NCBI RefSeq assembly: GCF_019218265.1
Contig: NZ_JAHUZE010000003.1
Coordinates: forward strand, 124,001 to 188,000
Length of the DNA stretch: 64,000 nucleotides
DNA from: Maritimibacter dapengensis
Lineage (GTDB): Bacteria; Pseudomonadota; Alphaproteobacteria; Rhodobacterales; Rhodobacteraceae
Reading direction: 5' to 3'
Positions within the stretch are counted from its first letter, which is position 1. Each line of letters opens with the position of its first letter. Under the pieces are notes generated by a model that saw only the letters and a list, made by a program, of their open reading frames with translations, was not told where the DNA came from and ran no database searches. Shown here one piece after another: positions 9,065-17,840 of the stretch. Both the position numbers and the translations under genes were made by a program.

Positions 9065-10663
9065 ATGTCCTCTTCCGAGAGTTTGAAAACCCCGTCCTCA
9101 ATCATGCCTGCGCTGAACGTGACGGGCCTGTTTTGGTACATCCTCATGTTGGCCGGCTCGGTCCCGATCTTCTGGATCGGGTTCGTTTCGCTCGCGAAAG
9201 CGTGGTCGACGGCGGAATACAGTCATGGGCCATTGATCCCGCTGATCTCGCTATACCTGTTCCTTCGCGAACTGCGCCGAACACCCTTGCCACGTGACAC
9301 TGTGACTGACCGCGGTGTCGGCGTCGCGGTCATCGTGTTCGGCCTACTGGTCGCGGTCCTCGGCAACCTGACCCGGATCCCCGACATCGTCACCTACGCG
9401 ATGATCATATGGGTCGGTGGCGTCATGCTCACCGTGTTTGGCTGGGAACGTGGGAGGCACCACCTCCTCCCGGTCGTACACCTTGTGTTCATGCTGCCTC
9501 TGCCGAATTTCGTGTACTGGCAGCTCACCATCTTCCTGCAATGGGTGTCCTCCGAACTCGGCGTTTGGTTCCTCAAGCTCGCCGGTGTCTCGGTCTTCCT
9601 CGAAGGCAACGTGATCGATCTTGGCGTCTACAAGCTCCAGGTCGCGGAAGCCTGCTCGGGCCTGCGTTATCTCTTCCCGATCCTGAGCTTCTCGTATCTC
9701 TTCGCGATCCTCTATCGTGGTCCGCTCTGGCATAAGCTCGTTTTGTTGATCTCGGCAGCACCCCTGACCGTCTTGATGAATTCGGTGCGCATCGGCGTGA
9801 TCGGGATGCTCGTGAACAAGCACGGGATCGAACAGGCCGAAGGCTTCCTGCATTTCTTCGAAGGCTGGGTGATTTTCGTTCTCTGCATCATCATCCTGTT
9901 CATCATGGCCATCGCCTTGCAACGCCTGACGCGGGACCCGAAACCTCTGGCCGAGGTGATCGACCTCGACACCAAGGGCTTCGCGCCGATCTTCCTGCGC
10001 ATCTTCGGCATTCGCCCGTCGCGCGCTCTTGCGGCCGGTGCGCTTCTCACGCTCATCGTTTCCGCGGCCTGGATGCTTCAGCCGGCACCGGATTCTGCAA
10101 CGCCAGACCGTGACCCCTTCGCGATCTTCCCGCGCCAGATCGGTGAATGGTCCGGATCGACGTCGAGGCTCGACCCCAAGGTCGAGAAAACTCTAGGCGC
10201 GTCCGATTACCTGCAGTCGACCTACGCCTCCGCACAGGCAAGCGGCTACGTCAGCATGTTCGTTGCATTCTACAAGAACCAGACCGAAGGCGATGGCATC
10301 CACTCTCCGGAAGTGTGCTTGCCTGTCGGCGGTTGGGAGATCTTCAGCCTCGACCCATACGAGGTGCGCTCGGGCGTGGCCGGTTACGAGACGTTCCCCG
10401 TCAACCGCGCCGTCATCCAAAAGGGCACGAACCAGCAGCTTGTCTACTACTGGTTCGAGCAGCGCGGCAAACGTCAGATCAACGATTTCGTCGCGAAGAT
10501 GGGCGTGCTGAAAGACGGGCTTGTGATGGGCCGCACAGACGGCGCCCTCGTACGCTACTCGACCCCAATCCTGCCTGGCGAAACCGAGGCAGACGCCGAC
10601 GCAAGGATCCAAGGGTTTTTAGAGGAAAGCCTACCGAACCTACCGCGTTTCGTTCCGATGTAA
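9065..10663 (+). CDS. xrtD: Exosortase with fused C-terminal EpsI domain (XrtD-like)
   Basis: 532 residues from the ATG at 9065; TTG 9047 is an alternative start. Residues 1-310 hold about eight membrane helices and the exosortase catalytic triad: Cys197 in EACSGLRY, Arg242 in NSVRIG, and His263 in FLHFFEGW. Residues about 330-525 form an EpsI domain with [10 protein letters not shown] and [16 protein letters not shown]. Exosortases cleave short C-terminal sorting signals at the inner membrane. The fused EpsI layout resembles XrtD (VPLPA-CTERM type) of Rhodobacteraceae, by recollection of that family rather than by alignment. No CTERM-tailed substrate is encoded in this window, which is common because substrates are dispersed. 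Confidence 0.83.
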   Translation: MSSSESLKTPSSIMPALNVTGLFWYILMLAGSVPIFWIGFVSLAKAWSTAEYSHGPLIPLISLYLFLRELRRTPLPRDTVTDRGVGVAVIVFGLLVAVLGNLTRIPDIVTYAMIIWVGGVMLTVFGWERGRHHLLPVVHLVFMLPLPNFVYWQLTIFLQWVSSELGVWFLKLAGVSVFLEGNVIDLGVYKLQVAEACSGLRYLFPILSFSYLFAILYRGPLWHKLVLLISAAPLTVLMNSVRIGVIGMLVNKHGIEQAEGFLHFFEGWVIFVLCIIILFIMAIALQRLTRDPKPLAEVIDLDTKGFAPIFLRIFGIRPSRALAAGALLTLIVSAAWMLQPAPDSATPDRDPFAIFPRQIGEWSGSTSRLDPKVEKTLGASDYLQSTYASAQASGYVSMFVAFYKNQTEGDGIHSPEVCLPVGGWEIFSLDPYEVRSGVAGYETFPVNRAVIQKGTNQQLVYYWFEQRGKRQINDFVAKMGVLKDGLVMGRTDGALVRYSTPILPGETEADADARIQGFLEESLPNLPRFVPM

Positions 10664-10811
10664 TGAGAATTCTCCTCCGAATTGGGGAACGTGATTTTCG
10701 TCCATTTGCATAAAACAGAGTTGCGCGTTCTCGCTTATGCAGAAGCAATGCCGGGTGCGATCAAAACGGTTATATCAACCGTTTGGGCGCAACATACCAA
10801 CCAAGTCAGAT

Positions 10812-12266
10812 ATGGTTTCTGAGTCCAATATGCTTAAGTCAGCTCTATTATTGCTTTCAGGAAACGCGTCTTCCTCTGCCGTGTTATTCATTCGCAACTT
10901 GCTGATCGCCCGACTTATCAGCGTAGAAGACTATGGTATTGCCGCCACCTTTGCCATTAGCATGGGTGCGGTGGAGATGTTGGGAGCAATAGGGCTGCAG
11001 CATCTTATTATTCAAGATGACGACGGAGATAATCCAAAGAAACAAGCGGGTCTTCAAGGTTTCCATCTGTTACGCGGATTTCTGTCCGCAGCAATTTTGT
11101 TCTTTTTGTCTGGACCGATATCGCGATTCATGGGTGTGCCGGAAATCGCATGGGCTTTCCAAGTTCTTGCAATCGTGCCGCTGGTTCGAGGCTTTGTCCA
11201 TTTCGACATTTACCGGCTCCAAAGACAGATGGAGTTTCTCCCACTTGTGTCTAGCGCCTTGGCACCTGCTTTGGTTTCAACTGCATTGGTCTGGCCCATT
11301 TATCTCGTTTTTCCTAACTATCGTGTGATGTTGTTCGCACTGATTATTCAAGCAGTGATATTGGCAGGGGTTTCGCATGCCTTTTCAAAGCGTGCCTACA
11401 GGGTGACACTTGATAGAGGGATAATGACCGAAGCGATTTCATTTGGATGGCCCCTCCTGCTCAACAGCATTTTATTGTTCGGGGTCTTCCAAGGCGAGAA
11501 AATCATTGTTGGACGTGAACTTGGTATGGAGCAACTTGCCCTTCTTGCGATGGGTTTCACTCTTACACTCACACCGACACTTATTCTTGCCAGTAGCGCA
11601 AGGTCATTCTTTCTTCCTCAACTGTCGAGAGCAAAGAACGCTCAACACGATTTTCAATATTTGTCCATCGTCACAATGCAATCAAGTTTGCTAAATGGGG
11701 CTCTGCTCGTAACTGCGATTTTCTTGTTCGGCGGCCCACTCGTTCACTTCGTGCTTGGGCCGAAATACTCGGCACTCATACCATATCTGCCCTGGCTAGC
11801 ACTTCTAAACGCGTTACGAGTATTCAAAGCCGGCTGCGCGGTCGTCGCGTTGGCAAAGGCGCATACTACCAATGCGATGATATCGAATATGTTCAGAGTG
11901 GCCACCCTACCGATTTCCTGGTTCGCCCTGATTTCGGGCGCGGACCTGTATGCAGTCATAATAATTGCAATCGTTGGTGAGATGCTTGGATATTTGGTGG
12001 CATTGGCACTCGTCCATTACAAAGTCGGCGTGATACTGGGGCGCATGATCCTTCCGCTAATTACGACAGGCGTACTGCTGACATACACATTGGCGCAAAC
12101 TTCTTTGGAAGAGTCTAATATACCTTTTTCGCTCCCGCAGATCATTGGGTTTGTTCCTGTAGCATTATTGTTGATACTCTCCCTATACTCTATGTACGAA
12201 TTTCGAAGATACATTAAGAACCATTCAACTTTCATACCCTTTAAGCAGAAAGACCCGAACTCATGA
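10812..12266 (+). CDS. Wzx-like polysaccharide flippase (MOP superfamily)
   Basis: 484 residues from the ATG at 10812, with further in-frame starts at 10737 and 10830. There are about 12-14 hydrophobic helices through the length and no soluble domain. Early residues LIARLISVEDYGIAATF carry the pattern of the polysaccharide-transport (Wzx/RfbX) branch. It would move lipid-linked repeat units across the inner membrane. The gene is visibly AT-richer than its neighbours (many TTA, ATA, AAT codons), suggesting a transferred, serotype-specific cassette. Its stop overlaps the sulfotransferase start by 4 bp (ATGA). Confidence 0.83.
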   Translation: MVSESNMLKSALLLLSGNASSSAVLFIRNLLIARLISVEDYGIAATFAISMGAVEMLGAIGLQHLIIQDDDGDNPKKQAGLQGFHLLRGFLSAAILFFLSGPISRFMGVPEIAWAFQVLAIVPLVRGFVHFDIYRLQRQMEFLPLVSSALAPALVSTALVWPIYLVFPNYRVMLFALIIQAVILAGVSHAFSKRAYRVTLDRGIMTEAISFGWPLLLNSILLFGVFQGEKIIVGRELGMEQLALLAMGFTLTLTPTLILASSARSFFLPQLSRAKNAQHDFQYLSIVTMQSSLLNGALLVTAIFLFGGPLVHFVLGPKYSALIPYLPWLALLNALRVFKAGCAVVALAKAHTTNAMISNMFRVATLPISWFALISGADLYAVIIIAIVGEMLGYLVALALVHYKVGVILGRMILPLITTGVLLTYTLAQTSLEESNIPFSLPQIIGFVPVALLLILSLYSMYEFRRYIKNHSTFIPFKQKDPNS

Positions 12267-13180
12267 CCACGCCTCTTCTCTTGCATATCGGGTACCACAA
12301 AACCGCGACAACTTGGATGCAGAAACAGCTCTTTCTACCTGAACATGGATATCACCAGGTGTCGGGGCATGAGGAGGTTTCAAGATACTTCACAGATATC
12401 CATGGTCTCCAGTTCGACCATGAAGTGCCAAGGGACGCCATTCTGGAAGCATCCTCCGAAGTGCCAAAAGGAAGTACGGCAGTGATCTCGTCGGAACTTC
12501 TTGTCGGCAACCCTTTTTTTGGCGGGCGGGAAAGCGACGTTTATGCAGAACGGCTACATCAGGCTTTCCCTGACGCCTATGTCCTGATCACCATTAGAGC
12601 GCAAGACAAAGTGCTTCGATCGATCTACATGCAGTACGTTTCCCGCGGTGGTACGATGCCACCTGAACTTTTTTTTAACATGCCGAAAACCGCCAGCTTC
12701 CCCGCTTTCTCTGCAACCCACTTTGAATATGACTGGCTGATCGCCCACTACCGCAAGCTCTTTGGTGACGACAAAGTCCTCGTGTTGCCGCAGGAAGCAT
12801 TGCAGGGGAATATGGATCAATCGATACAGGATCTTGCCAGCTTCTGTGCCAATCGCAACTTCAAGGGGATTTCAGACGCGAAAAAGAAAGTCAGAATGGC
12901 AAGCTACCCCGAATACGCTGCGCCATTTCTTAGGCGTTCCAATTATTTTCAGAAAAGCGTCTTGGATCCAAATCCTCTGGTGAGTTTTGGTACGACACCA
13001 GGCGGCCTGTACAAAGGAGTTGGGTTCCTGCTTAAAGGGCCTTTTTTCAAGAAGGCATTCGATTCCTACCGCCCAGTTTCGCGATATGTCGCTACAGAGT
13101 TTTCTGGTCGGTTTACAGAAAGCAATCAAAGGCTTCGCGAACTTCTGGGTGGCGAACTTGATCTCTCAAAATACCCTTGA
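12263..13180 (+). CDS. PAPS-dependent sulfotransferase, probably acting on the polysaccharide
   Basis: 305 residues. The N-terminal LLHIGYHKTATTWMQ is the 5'-phosphosulfate-binding loop of the sulfotransferase family. A 3'-phosphate-binding region follows at about residues 106-122 (LITIRAQDKVLRSIYMQYV, with Arg and Ser in the usual places). It would transfer sulfate from PAPS to a sugar hydroxyl. It is coupled to the flippase by a 4-bp overlap, so the likely substrate is the lipid-linked or nascent EPS of region 1. The base composition is AT-rich like the flippase. Confidence 0.82.
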   Translation: MTTPLLLHIGYHKTATTWMQKQLFLPEHGYHQVSGHEEVSRYFTDIHGLQFDHEVPRDAILEASSEVPKGSTAVISSELLVGNPFFGGRESDVYAERLHQAFPDAYVLITIRAQDKVLRSIYMQYVSRGGTMPPELFFNMPKTASFPAFSATHFEYDWLIAHYRKLFGDDKVLVLPQEALQGNMDQSIQDLASFCANRNFKGISDAKKKVRMASYPEYAAPFLRRSNYFQKSVLDPNPLVSFGTTPGGLYKGVGFLLKGPFFKKAFDSYRPVSRYVATEFSGRFTESNQRLRELLGGELDLSKYP

Positions 13181-13226
13181 AGGACAAACCAAATGGTATT
13201 GGCATCCCTTTACCTTCTGCGATCTT

Positions 13227-13931
13227 CTAAGGTTCGTGCGAAACCTCGGCATTCGATCTGACGTAATCAACCAGGACCGGGACGATGACTTCAGTTGCAA
13301 TAGAGTCTTTCGGGTGCAAGCCATCTGGAAAATGCGTACGAACTTCGTCGACTTCTGTCCATGCTGCTCCCAAATCGAGAAACGAAGCTCCCGTTTTGTC
13401 GGCAAGGTCCTCGTACAATCCGTAGTATCGGTGCAAGCGCGGACGAATGAGGCGACGAAGGCCATATGCGGGGCTCATTGAGGCGAGGACCACCTGTGTC
13501 GCCGGCAGTTCGCGACGAACCTCCTCGATTATATGAAGGTGGTTCGCTCGGCTTCCAGAGAGTGAAATCCATTGCCTTAGATCCGAATCGTTAATTGAGA
13601 ACTCCAAGATCAAAATATCTGGCCGACTTCGGATAATTGTTCCAACTTGCTCAACGCCCCATTCAGAGGTGGCGCCCGGTCGAGAAATGGATTCAACGCG
13701 AACCTCTCTATCAAGATGCTCCCCCAGTCGCCGCTCGACCACTTTCGGCCACGAATATCCGGCGCTGAGGCTGGTTCCAGAAACCACAATCTTCAATCCG
13801 GGCTTTCGCGTGCTGTCTTCAAGAGTTCGCTGGACAGTCATACTATCGGCGGCGGATTCTCCAGGAGCAAGCATTAGTCCGGCGAGAAATGCTATGCTAG
13901 CGAAAATTCGAACACCCATGCACGCCATCAT
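13227..13931 (-). CDS. Secreted SGNH/GDSL-type hydrolase
   Basis: 234 residues with a signal peptide (hydrophobic stretch about residues 8-22, cleavage near ESAAD). SGNH blocks are present: block I VVSGTSLSAG (GTS in place of GDS, keeping the Ser nucleophile), block II Gly in SISRPGATS, block III Asn in FSINDSD, and block V FPDGLHPKD with Asp and His. It probably removes or transfers acyl groups on an extracellular sugar. It overlaps the acyltransferase gene by 4 bp, so the pair may set acylation. It is convergent with the sulfotransferase (46-bp gap). Confidence 0.78.
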   Translation of the reverse strand: MMACMGVRIFASIAFLAGLMLAPGESAADSMTVQRTLEDSTRKPGLKIVVSGTSLSAGYSWPKVVERRLGEHLDREVRVESISRPGATSEWGVEQVGTIIRSRPDILILEFSINDSDLRQWISLSGSRANHLHIIEEVRRELPATQVVLASMSPAYGLRRLIRPRLHRYYGLYEDLADKTGASFLDLGAAWTEVDEVRTHFPDGLHPKDSIATEVIVPVLVDYVRSNAEVSHEP

Positions 13932-14470
13932 ACGAGGCCTTGATCAACCAAATCGCTCTCTGTGGCATCAGCACCCCGAAAACGCCCATATTCTACTACG
14001 TCAATATCCGACTTCAGGATGCGGGCGGGGTTACCTGCAACAAGACTTCGCGGCGGTATCGACTTTGTGACAACCGAACCTGCACCCACGACGCAATTAT
14101 CTCCAATCTCGACACCCGGTAAAATAATACTGCACCCGCCCACAAAACAGTTTCGGCCGACATGAGTATTGAGGTATAGACCGCGGGTTCGATCATGAGT
14201 AAGTATCCGAACATTGAACGCAATGTAGGAGTGCTCCGCAATGTGTATACCCTTTGGAAAAGTTCGATCGGGCTTGGCGGACAACGACATTTGAACGGTC
14301 GGATGAATATCCATTCCCCAAACATGCACATTGATTAACCGCCTGATTGTCACAAGAGCGGATCGTAGAATCCATAGATGATTCAATCCGGACCGCTTTG
14401 CCTTCTTCCTAGGTTTCTCAGACATTGGGGTCAACTTTTCCTTCAAGTGATAATTGCCGGTGAATTCCAT
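13928..14470 (-). CDS. Left-handed beta-helix (hexapeptide) acyltransferase, Maa/WbbJ-like
   Basis: 180 residues; a second in-frame ATG at 14425 has a better upstream AAGGA. Isoleucine-patch hexapeptide repeats run from about residue 75 to 160 (HIAEHSYIAFNVRILTHD, HVGRNCFVGGCSIILPGV, IGDNCVVGAGSVV), with the typical end TKSIPPRSLVAGNPARIL. The catalytic-His position is in THDRTRG. It would O-acetylate a sugar of the repeat unit. The basic N-terminus has no signal peptide, so it is cytoplasmic. Its start lies 52 bp downstream of the asparagine-synthetase-like gene; its end overlaps the SGNH gene. Confidence 0.82.
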   Translation of the reverse strand: MEFTGNYHLKEKLTPMSEKPRKKAKRSGLNHLWILRSALVTIRRLINVHVWGMDIHPTVQMSLSAKPDRTFPKGIHIAEHSYIAFNVRILTHDRTRGLYLNTHVGRNCFVGGCSIILPGVEIGDNCVVGAGSVVTKSIPPRSLVAGNPARILKSDIDVVEYGRFRGADATESDLVDQGLV

Positions 14471-14522
14471 TCTGCGGCTCTATGTAACTTGCTTGTCAGC
14501 AAGAAAGGCAATCCTATTCTTG

Positions 14523-15986
14523 TTACCGCAAAGGCCTGATCAATCGTTTCAAACGACTCGGGATCATGGCTTTGGCCTCCTCTTTCCAAAATTTAAAGCG
14601 GTCTAAACCAATCGCTTTGTTCACCGGAAGTTGCCGCATCTCTGGCCAGACGATGTCCATATACTCGACGTAAGCGCGCCCTTTCGCCCGTTCTGTAGGG
14701 CTTAACGTCAAACAAATTTCATTCCACCACTGTCCCGAGAATGGGTAGAGAGAGGGTAAGGGTATATTATGTCCATAAGTCGCCGCTCCGGCCCAACAAC
14801 CATGTATCTGCTCGATTTTTGCGAGATCCATAATCGTGGCGATGTCTGGACTCCCAGGAATGCCAGCCAACCAATCTTCGGCTGCATCATGGATGACCTT
14901 TGTGTTTGGAACCCTGATACGCTTCAACAACGTAGAAACGTCTATCTCGGGATTACCAATATCTCTGTCGGTCCAATTTGTTGCTCGAGCAAGTTCGGCA
15001 CCGGTCCCACCTATTTGGAACGCGCCGGGCGTTTCTTCTTTGGAAATTGTCGTTGTCAACTCAGATACCGGATCGTACATCGCGTATCCGGTCCTGTGCA
15101 ACCAGGCGCTTACATCTTCCCTTGGTGCAGTAACTACTGACACGTTGCGGAAATTGAAACCGCCCAACTCAGCGACTTTTTGTGCCAAGTAGGCGTTGAT
15201 GGTTTTTTTATCGCCAAACGTTTCGCAGAAAAGCTTTTTCTCGTGCCCTTTACAAGCAGCAATAGTCATCCGCGAGTCGTGGCCACCACTGAGGTACATC
15301 ACCGTATTTCCAGTGCTCAGGATCGCATTGACGACGCTTTTTACATGCTCGGCCGCATCGTTTATCAGGGGTCTGAAGCTCTCTTCGTCACTTTTTCGAT
15401 TGCCAAGGAATTCCGCCGAAGGCCAGAATCGACGTGACTCAAAGCTTTCCAAATCCAACTCGAAATTGGGCATCAACCTATGGACACCTTTGCGGGATGT
15501 GAGTCCGAACGGCAGGAAACCCCGGTTCTCCGGAAAATTGAAGATGCTCGTGACGTCCTTGTCTTCTTCTAGCGTCTCAAGCTCCTGCAGTATTGAAACG
15601 GTGGAGGCAACTGATCTTAGGTCACCTGAGAACACTGCGGGGTAGCCGCCTGACGCATCCTCGCGAACCTTGAGCATTCCGTTTGCGACGCGCCAAATTA
15701 CAACGAACTTACCACTTAAGTCCCTGTAAAAGTTTTCGAACGTCATTCCCGCGTTTAGGCTTATTGATTGACTTTCCTTAAGGAAGCTACCTTGCGAAAT
15801 CGCCCAACCGATTATTCGCCCTATGTCGTTCCCTTTGCTATCTCTAATCTTGACTATGGGGACATCATTCGCTGCTTGGATATTCCAATCTGAGAAGAGA
15901 TCAGAATTTCCCAGACGAGGGTCTTCGTAACGTGTGGCTGTCACTATCCACTGTTTCGGGTACCTCGTGAAATCAATCTGGCCCAA
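14523..15986 (-). CDS. Asparagine-synthetase-like enzyme without a glutaminase Cys
   Basis: 487 residues from a TTG start (15984-15986); no ATG is available nearby. The C-terminal half has the ATP-pyrophosphatase loop VMYLSGGHDSRMTIAAC (about residues 230-246) of AsnB-like synthetases. The N-terminal part resembles a degraded class II amidotransferase domain (LSGKFVVIWRVANG, REDASGGYPAVF) but lacks the N-terminal catalytic Cys2. It may therefore form an amide using ammonia or another amine rather than glutamine. In a sugar cluster it could amidate a uronic acid or attach an amino compound; this is inference. AT-rich composition. Confidence 0.72.
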   Translation of the reverse strand: MGQIDFTRYPKQWIVTATRYEDPRLGNSDLFSDWNIQAANDVPIVKIRDSKGNDIGRIIGWAISQGSFLKESQSISLNAGMTFENFYRDLSGKFVVIWRVANGMLKVREDASGGYPAVFSGDLRSVASTVSILQELETLEEDKDVTSIFNFPENRGFLPFGLTSRKGVHRLMPNFELDLESFESRRFWPSAEFLGNRKSDEESFRPLINDAAEHVKSVVNAILSTGNTVMYLSGGHDSRMTIAACKGHEKKLFCETFGDKKTINAYLAQKVAELGGFNFRNVSVVTAPREDVSAWLHRTGYAMYDPVSELTTTISKEETPGAFQIGGTGAELARATNWTDRDIGNPEIDVSTLLKRIRVPNTKVIHDAAEDWLAGIPGSPDIATIMDLAKIEQIHGCWAGAATYGHNIPLPSLYPFSGQWWNEICLTLSPTERAKGRAYVEYMDIVWPEMRQLPVNKAIGLDRFKFWKEEAKAMIPSRLKRLIRPLR

Positions 15987-16128
15987 TTTCTTGCCTTTCT
16001 TGTCAGTATTCTTGCTCTGGCAATCACTAAGATGTCTAGAGGAATTGTCTTTGAATTGTAGGTTTTATTGAACTGTATTTTGATCAATCACACATACATC
16101 GTAAGCAATGCCGTGCGTTGTCGTCATG

Positions 16129-17634
16129 CTATGTCCTGTCGTCATTGGGATCGAACCGAGTATATTTAGGCGCTTCAGACCGCACGTGGCTTTTGCCATT
16201 CCTGTTCCCCTCGACGGAAACGGTGGGCTCGGCAACATGCATGTCCCTAGAGAAACGTTTCTCATCACCAATCTGATTGTGGCGGAAAGCCATGCCTCGT
16301 TTGGTCATTTCGGGGTTATCGGGCAATTCGCCTTTCATCGTTTGCGCATCGCTCGCCGTTACGAACCACATACCCGCCCCATAAAGGAAGAACACGAAGG
16401 ACAGTACCGCGGTCCAAATATGAACTGTGGCGAGCGTGAATGAGAGCCCGATGAAACAAAATACCCAGGCGCGCCTTAACTGCCAAAGTATCGGATCACC
16501 CGTAAAACGGCGAAGGCTTACGCGCAGCACCCCCACCACAAACCCCGAAAAGAGCAGAAGAAAACCAGGTATCCCATAGGTCATGGCGTTCAGTAGCCAA
16601 AAATTGTCGACGCTTGCGCTGCGCATGAAGTGCGGCCGCACCCAATCATGAAGCCCAATCCCGAAAATTGGGCTTCCTTTGACGTTTATCATTCCCCACT
16701 CGAATATGATGCCCCGCCAGTAGGCATTATGGGCCGAGAAGGTCGCATAACTGAAGAAAACCTTAAGGGGTGTGCGGTTCGAACCTAGATCGATCGCAAC
16801 GTAAAGGAACGCGAAGAGGCCTAAGAGTAGTAGCCACCTTCGTTCGAAATTCCGAAAGACAGTTGCCCAGACAATCAAAAACAGCTGAAGGATAACTGGG
16901 AGCAGGGCACCGCTGGACAGCGACAGGAAGACGCTCAACCCGATCAGCGCCCCTACAATCAGGCGCATAGTCATCGACCAAATACCGCGGAAACCGACCA
17001 TCACGAACGAGAACGCAGCAGAGCAGAACAGTCCGTAGTGAATTGGGTGTGCGAAGACGGCTTGCACCCTCTCGAGCCCCATTCTTTGATAGATATCCAG
17101 GATGCCGACGCTGGAAACGCCTGGCAATTTCCTAATCGTCTCGATAATCGGCGGCCGTCCAGTCAGTGACTCGAATATGGCGAATGGAAGCAGCAACACG
17201 ATAATTATCACGAGAAGGCGGATCAGAGCGACAAAGTCTTCCTTCTTGCGCACGTAAGCTCGACCGATCAAATACCCGCCCAGAAACTCGACGGCGTATG
17301 CTCCAACGAACTCAACGACTCGGTCAGGATTATTGACGATGAGAGCGATCATTGCCCAAGCAACGTACAATCCGAAAAGAATGTCCGTGACCAGGATCCG
17401 CCCGTATTTGCCTCTCAACAGGTTGATGCCCAAAGGCACGACCATGATGATCAAAAAAATCCTTAGCCCCGACAGTAGGAGGGGGCCAACGTTTACTAGT
17501 ATTGGCGTTACGACCGTCAATAGATAGATCAGCACGGGAATCGGGAGGCGCACCCGATTGCCCATGTCAGTTACGTACTTGGCCAGTTCGGAACTGTTTT
17601 TCCCCAAGTCGAAGCTTTGCTCACTCGTCGCCAA
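16129..17634 (-). CDS. Wzy/O-antigen-ligase-like polysaccharide polymerase
   Basis: 501 residues from TTG 17634, or 478 from ATG 17565. There are about 11-12 membrane helices and a large periplasmic loop near residues 290-350 with WGMINVKGSPIFGIGLHDW, the usual Wzy_C/WaaL signature area (conserved Gly-rich G-x-G-x-H region). A long charged cytoplasmic tail (about 430-501, basic with Asp/Asn) is unusual. It would polymerise the region-1 repeat unit in the periplasm. It sits between the beta-helix protein and the modifying enzymes on the minus strand. A WaaL-type ligase cannot be excluded. Confidence 0.77.
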   Translation of the reverse strand: MATSEQSFDLGKNSSELAKYVTDMGNRVRLPIPVLIYLLTVVTPILVNVGPLLLSGLRIFLIIMVVPLGINLLRGKYGRILVTDILFGLYVAWAMIALIVNNPDRVVEFVGAYAVEFLGGYLIGRAYVRKKEDFVALIRLLVIIIVLLLPFAIFESLTGRPPIIETIRKLPGVSSVGILDIYQRMGLERVQAVFAHPIHYGLFCSAAFSFVMVGFRGIWSMTMRLIVGALIGLSVFLSLSSGALLPVILQLFLIVWATVFRNFERRWLLLLGLFAFLYVAIDLGSNRTPLKVFFSYATFSAHNAYWRGIIFEWGMINVKGSPIFGIGLHDWVRPHFMRSASVDNFWLLNAMTYGIPGFLLLFSGFVVGVLRVSLRRFTGDPILWQLRRAWVFCFIGLSFTLATVHIWTAVLSFVFFLYGAGMWFVTASDAQTMKGELPDNPEMTKRGMAFRHNQIGDEKRFSRDMHVAEPTVSVEGNRNGKSHVRSEAPKYTRFDPNDDRT

Positions 17635-17785
17635 TCGTCCTGGGCCTCTCTGGAGATGTGTGTTCTCAAAAAGTAATCTTAGCGTATCTGTCGCACAAGA
17701 AACAGGTAACGGATTTAGCGTTTCGCGAGAAGAAACAGCGGCAGGTCAGACTCGAACAAGGTGCCAGACCGGCCTTGGGAATGCG

Positions 17786-17826
17786 AACAGGCGGCGCGTA
17801 TCGCACCGCCTGTTGAAGCATGCTTC
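17786..17826. repeat. Hairpin plus 12-bp palindrome downstream of the beta-helix gene
   Basis: AACAGGCGG (17786-17794) pairs with CCGCCTGTT (17806-17814) and is followed directly by the perfect palindrome GAAGCATGCTTC (17815-17826). It starts 14 bp past the beta-helix stop. There is no T-tract in the minus direction, so termination is uncertain, but the position fits an operon boundary between the beta-helix gene and the polymerase gene. Confidence 0.4.
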
Positions 17827-17840
17827 AGTTCCTAGCAATG

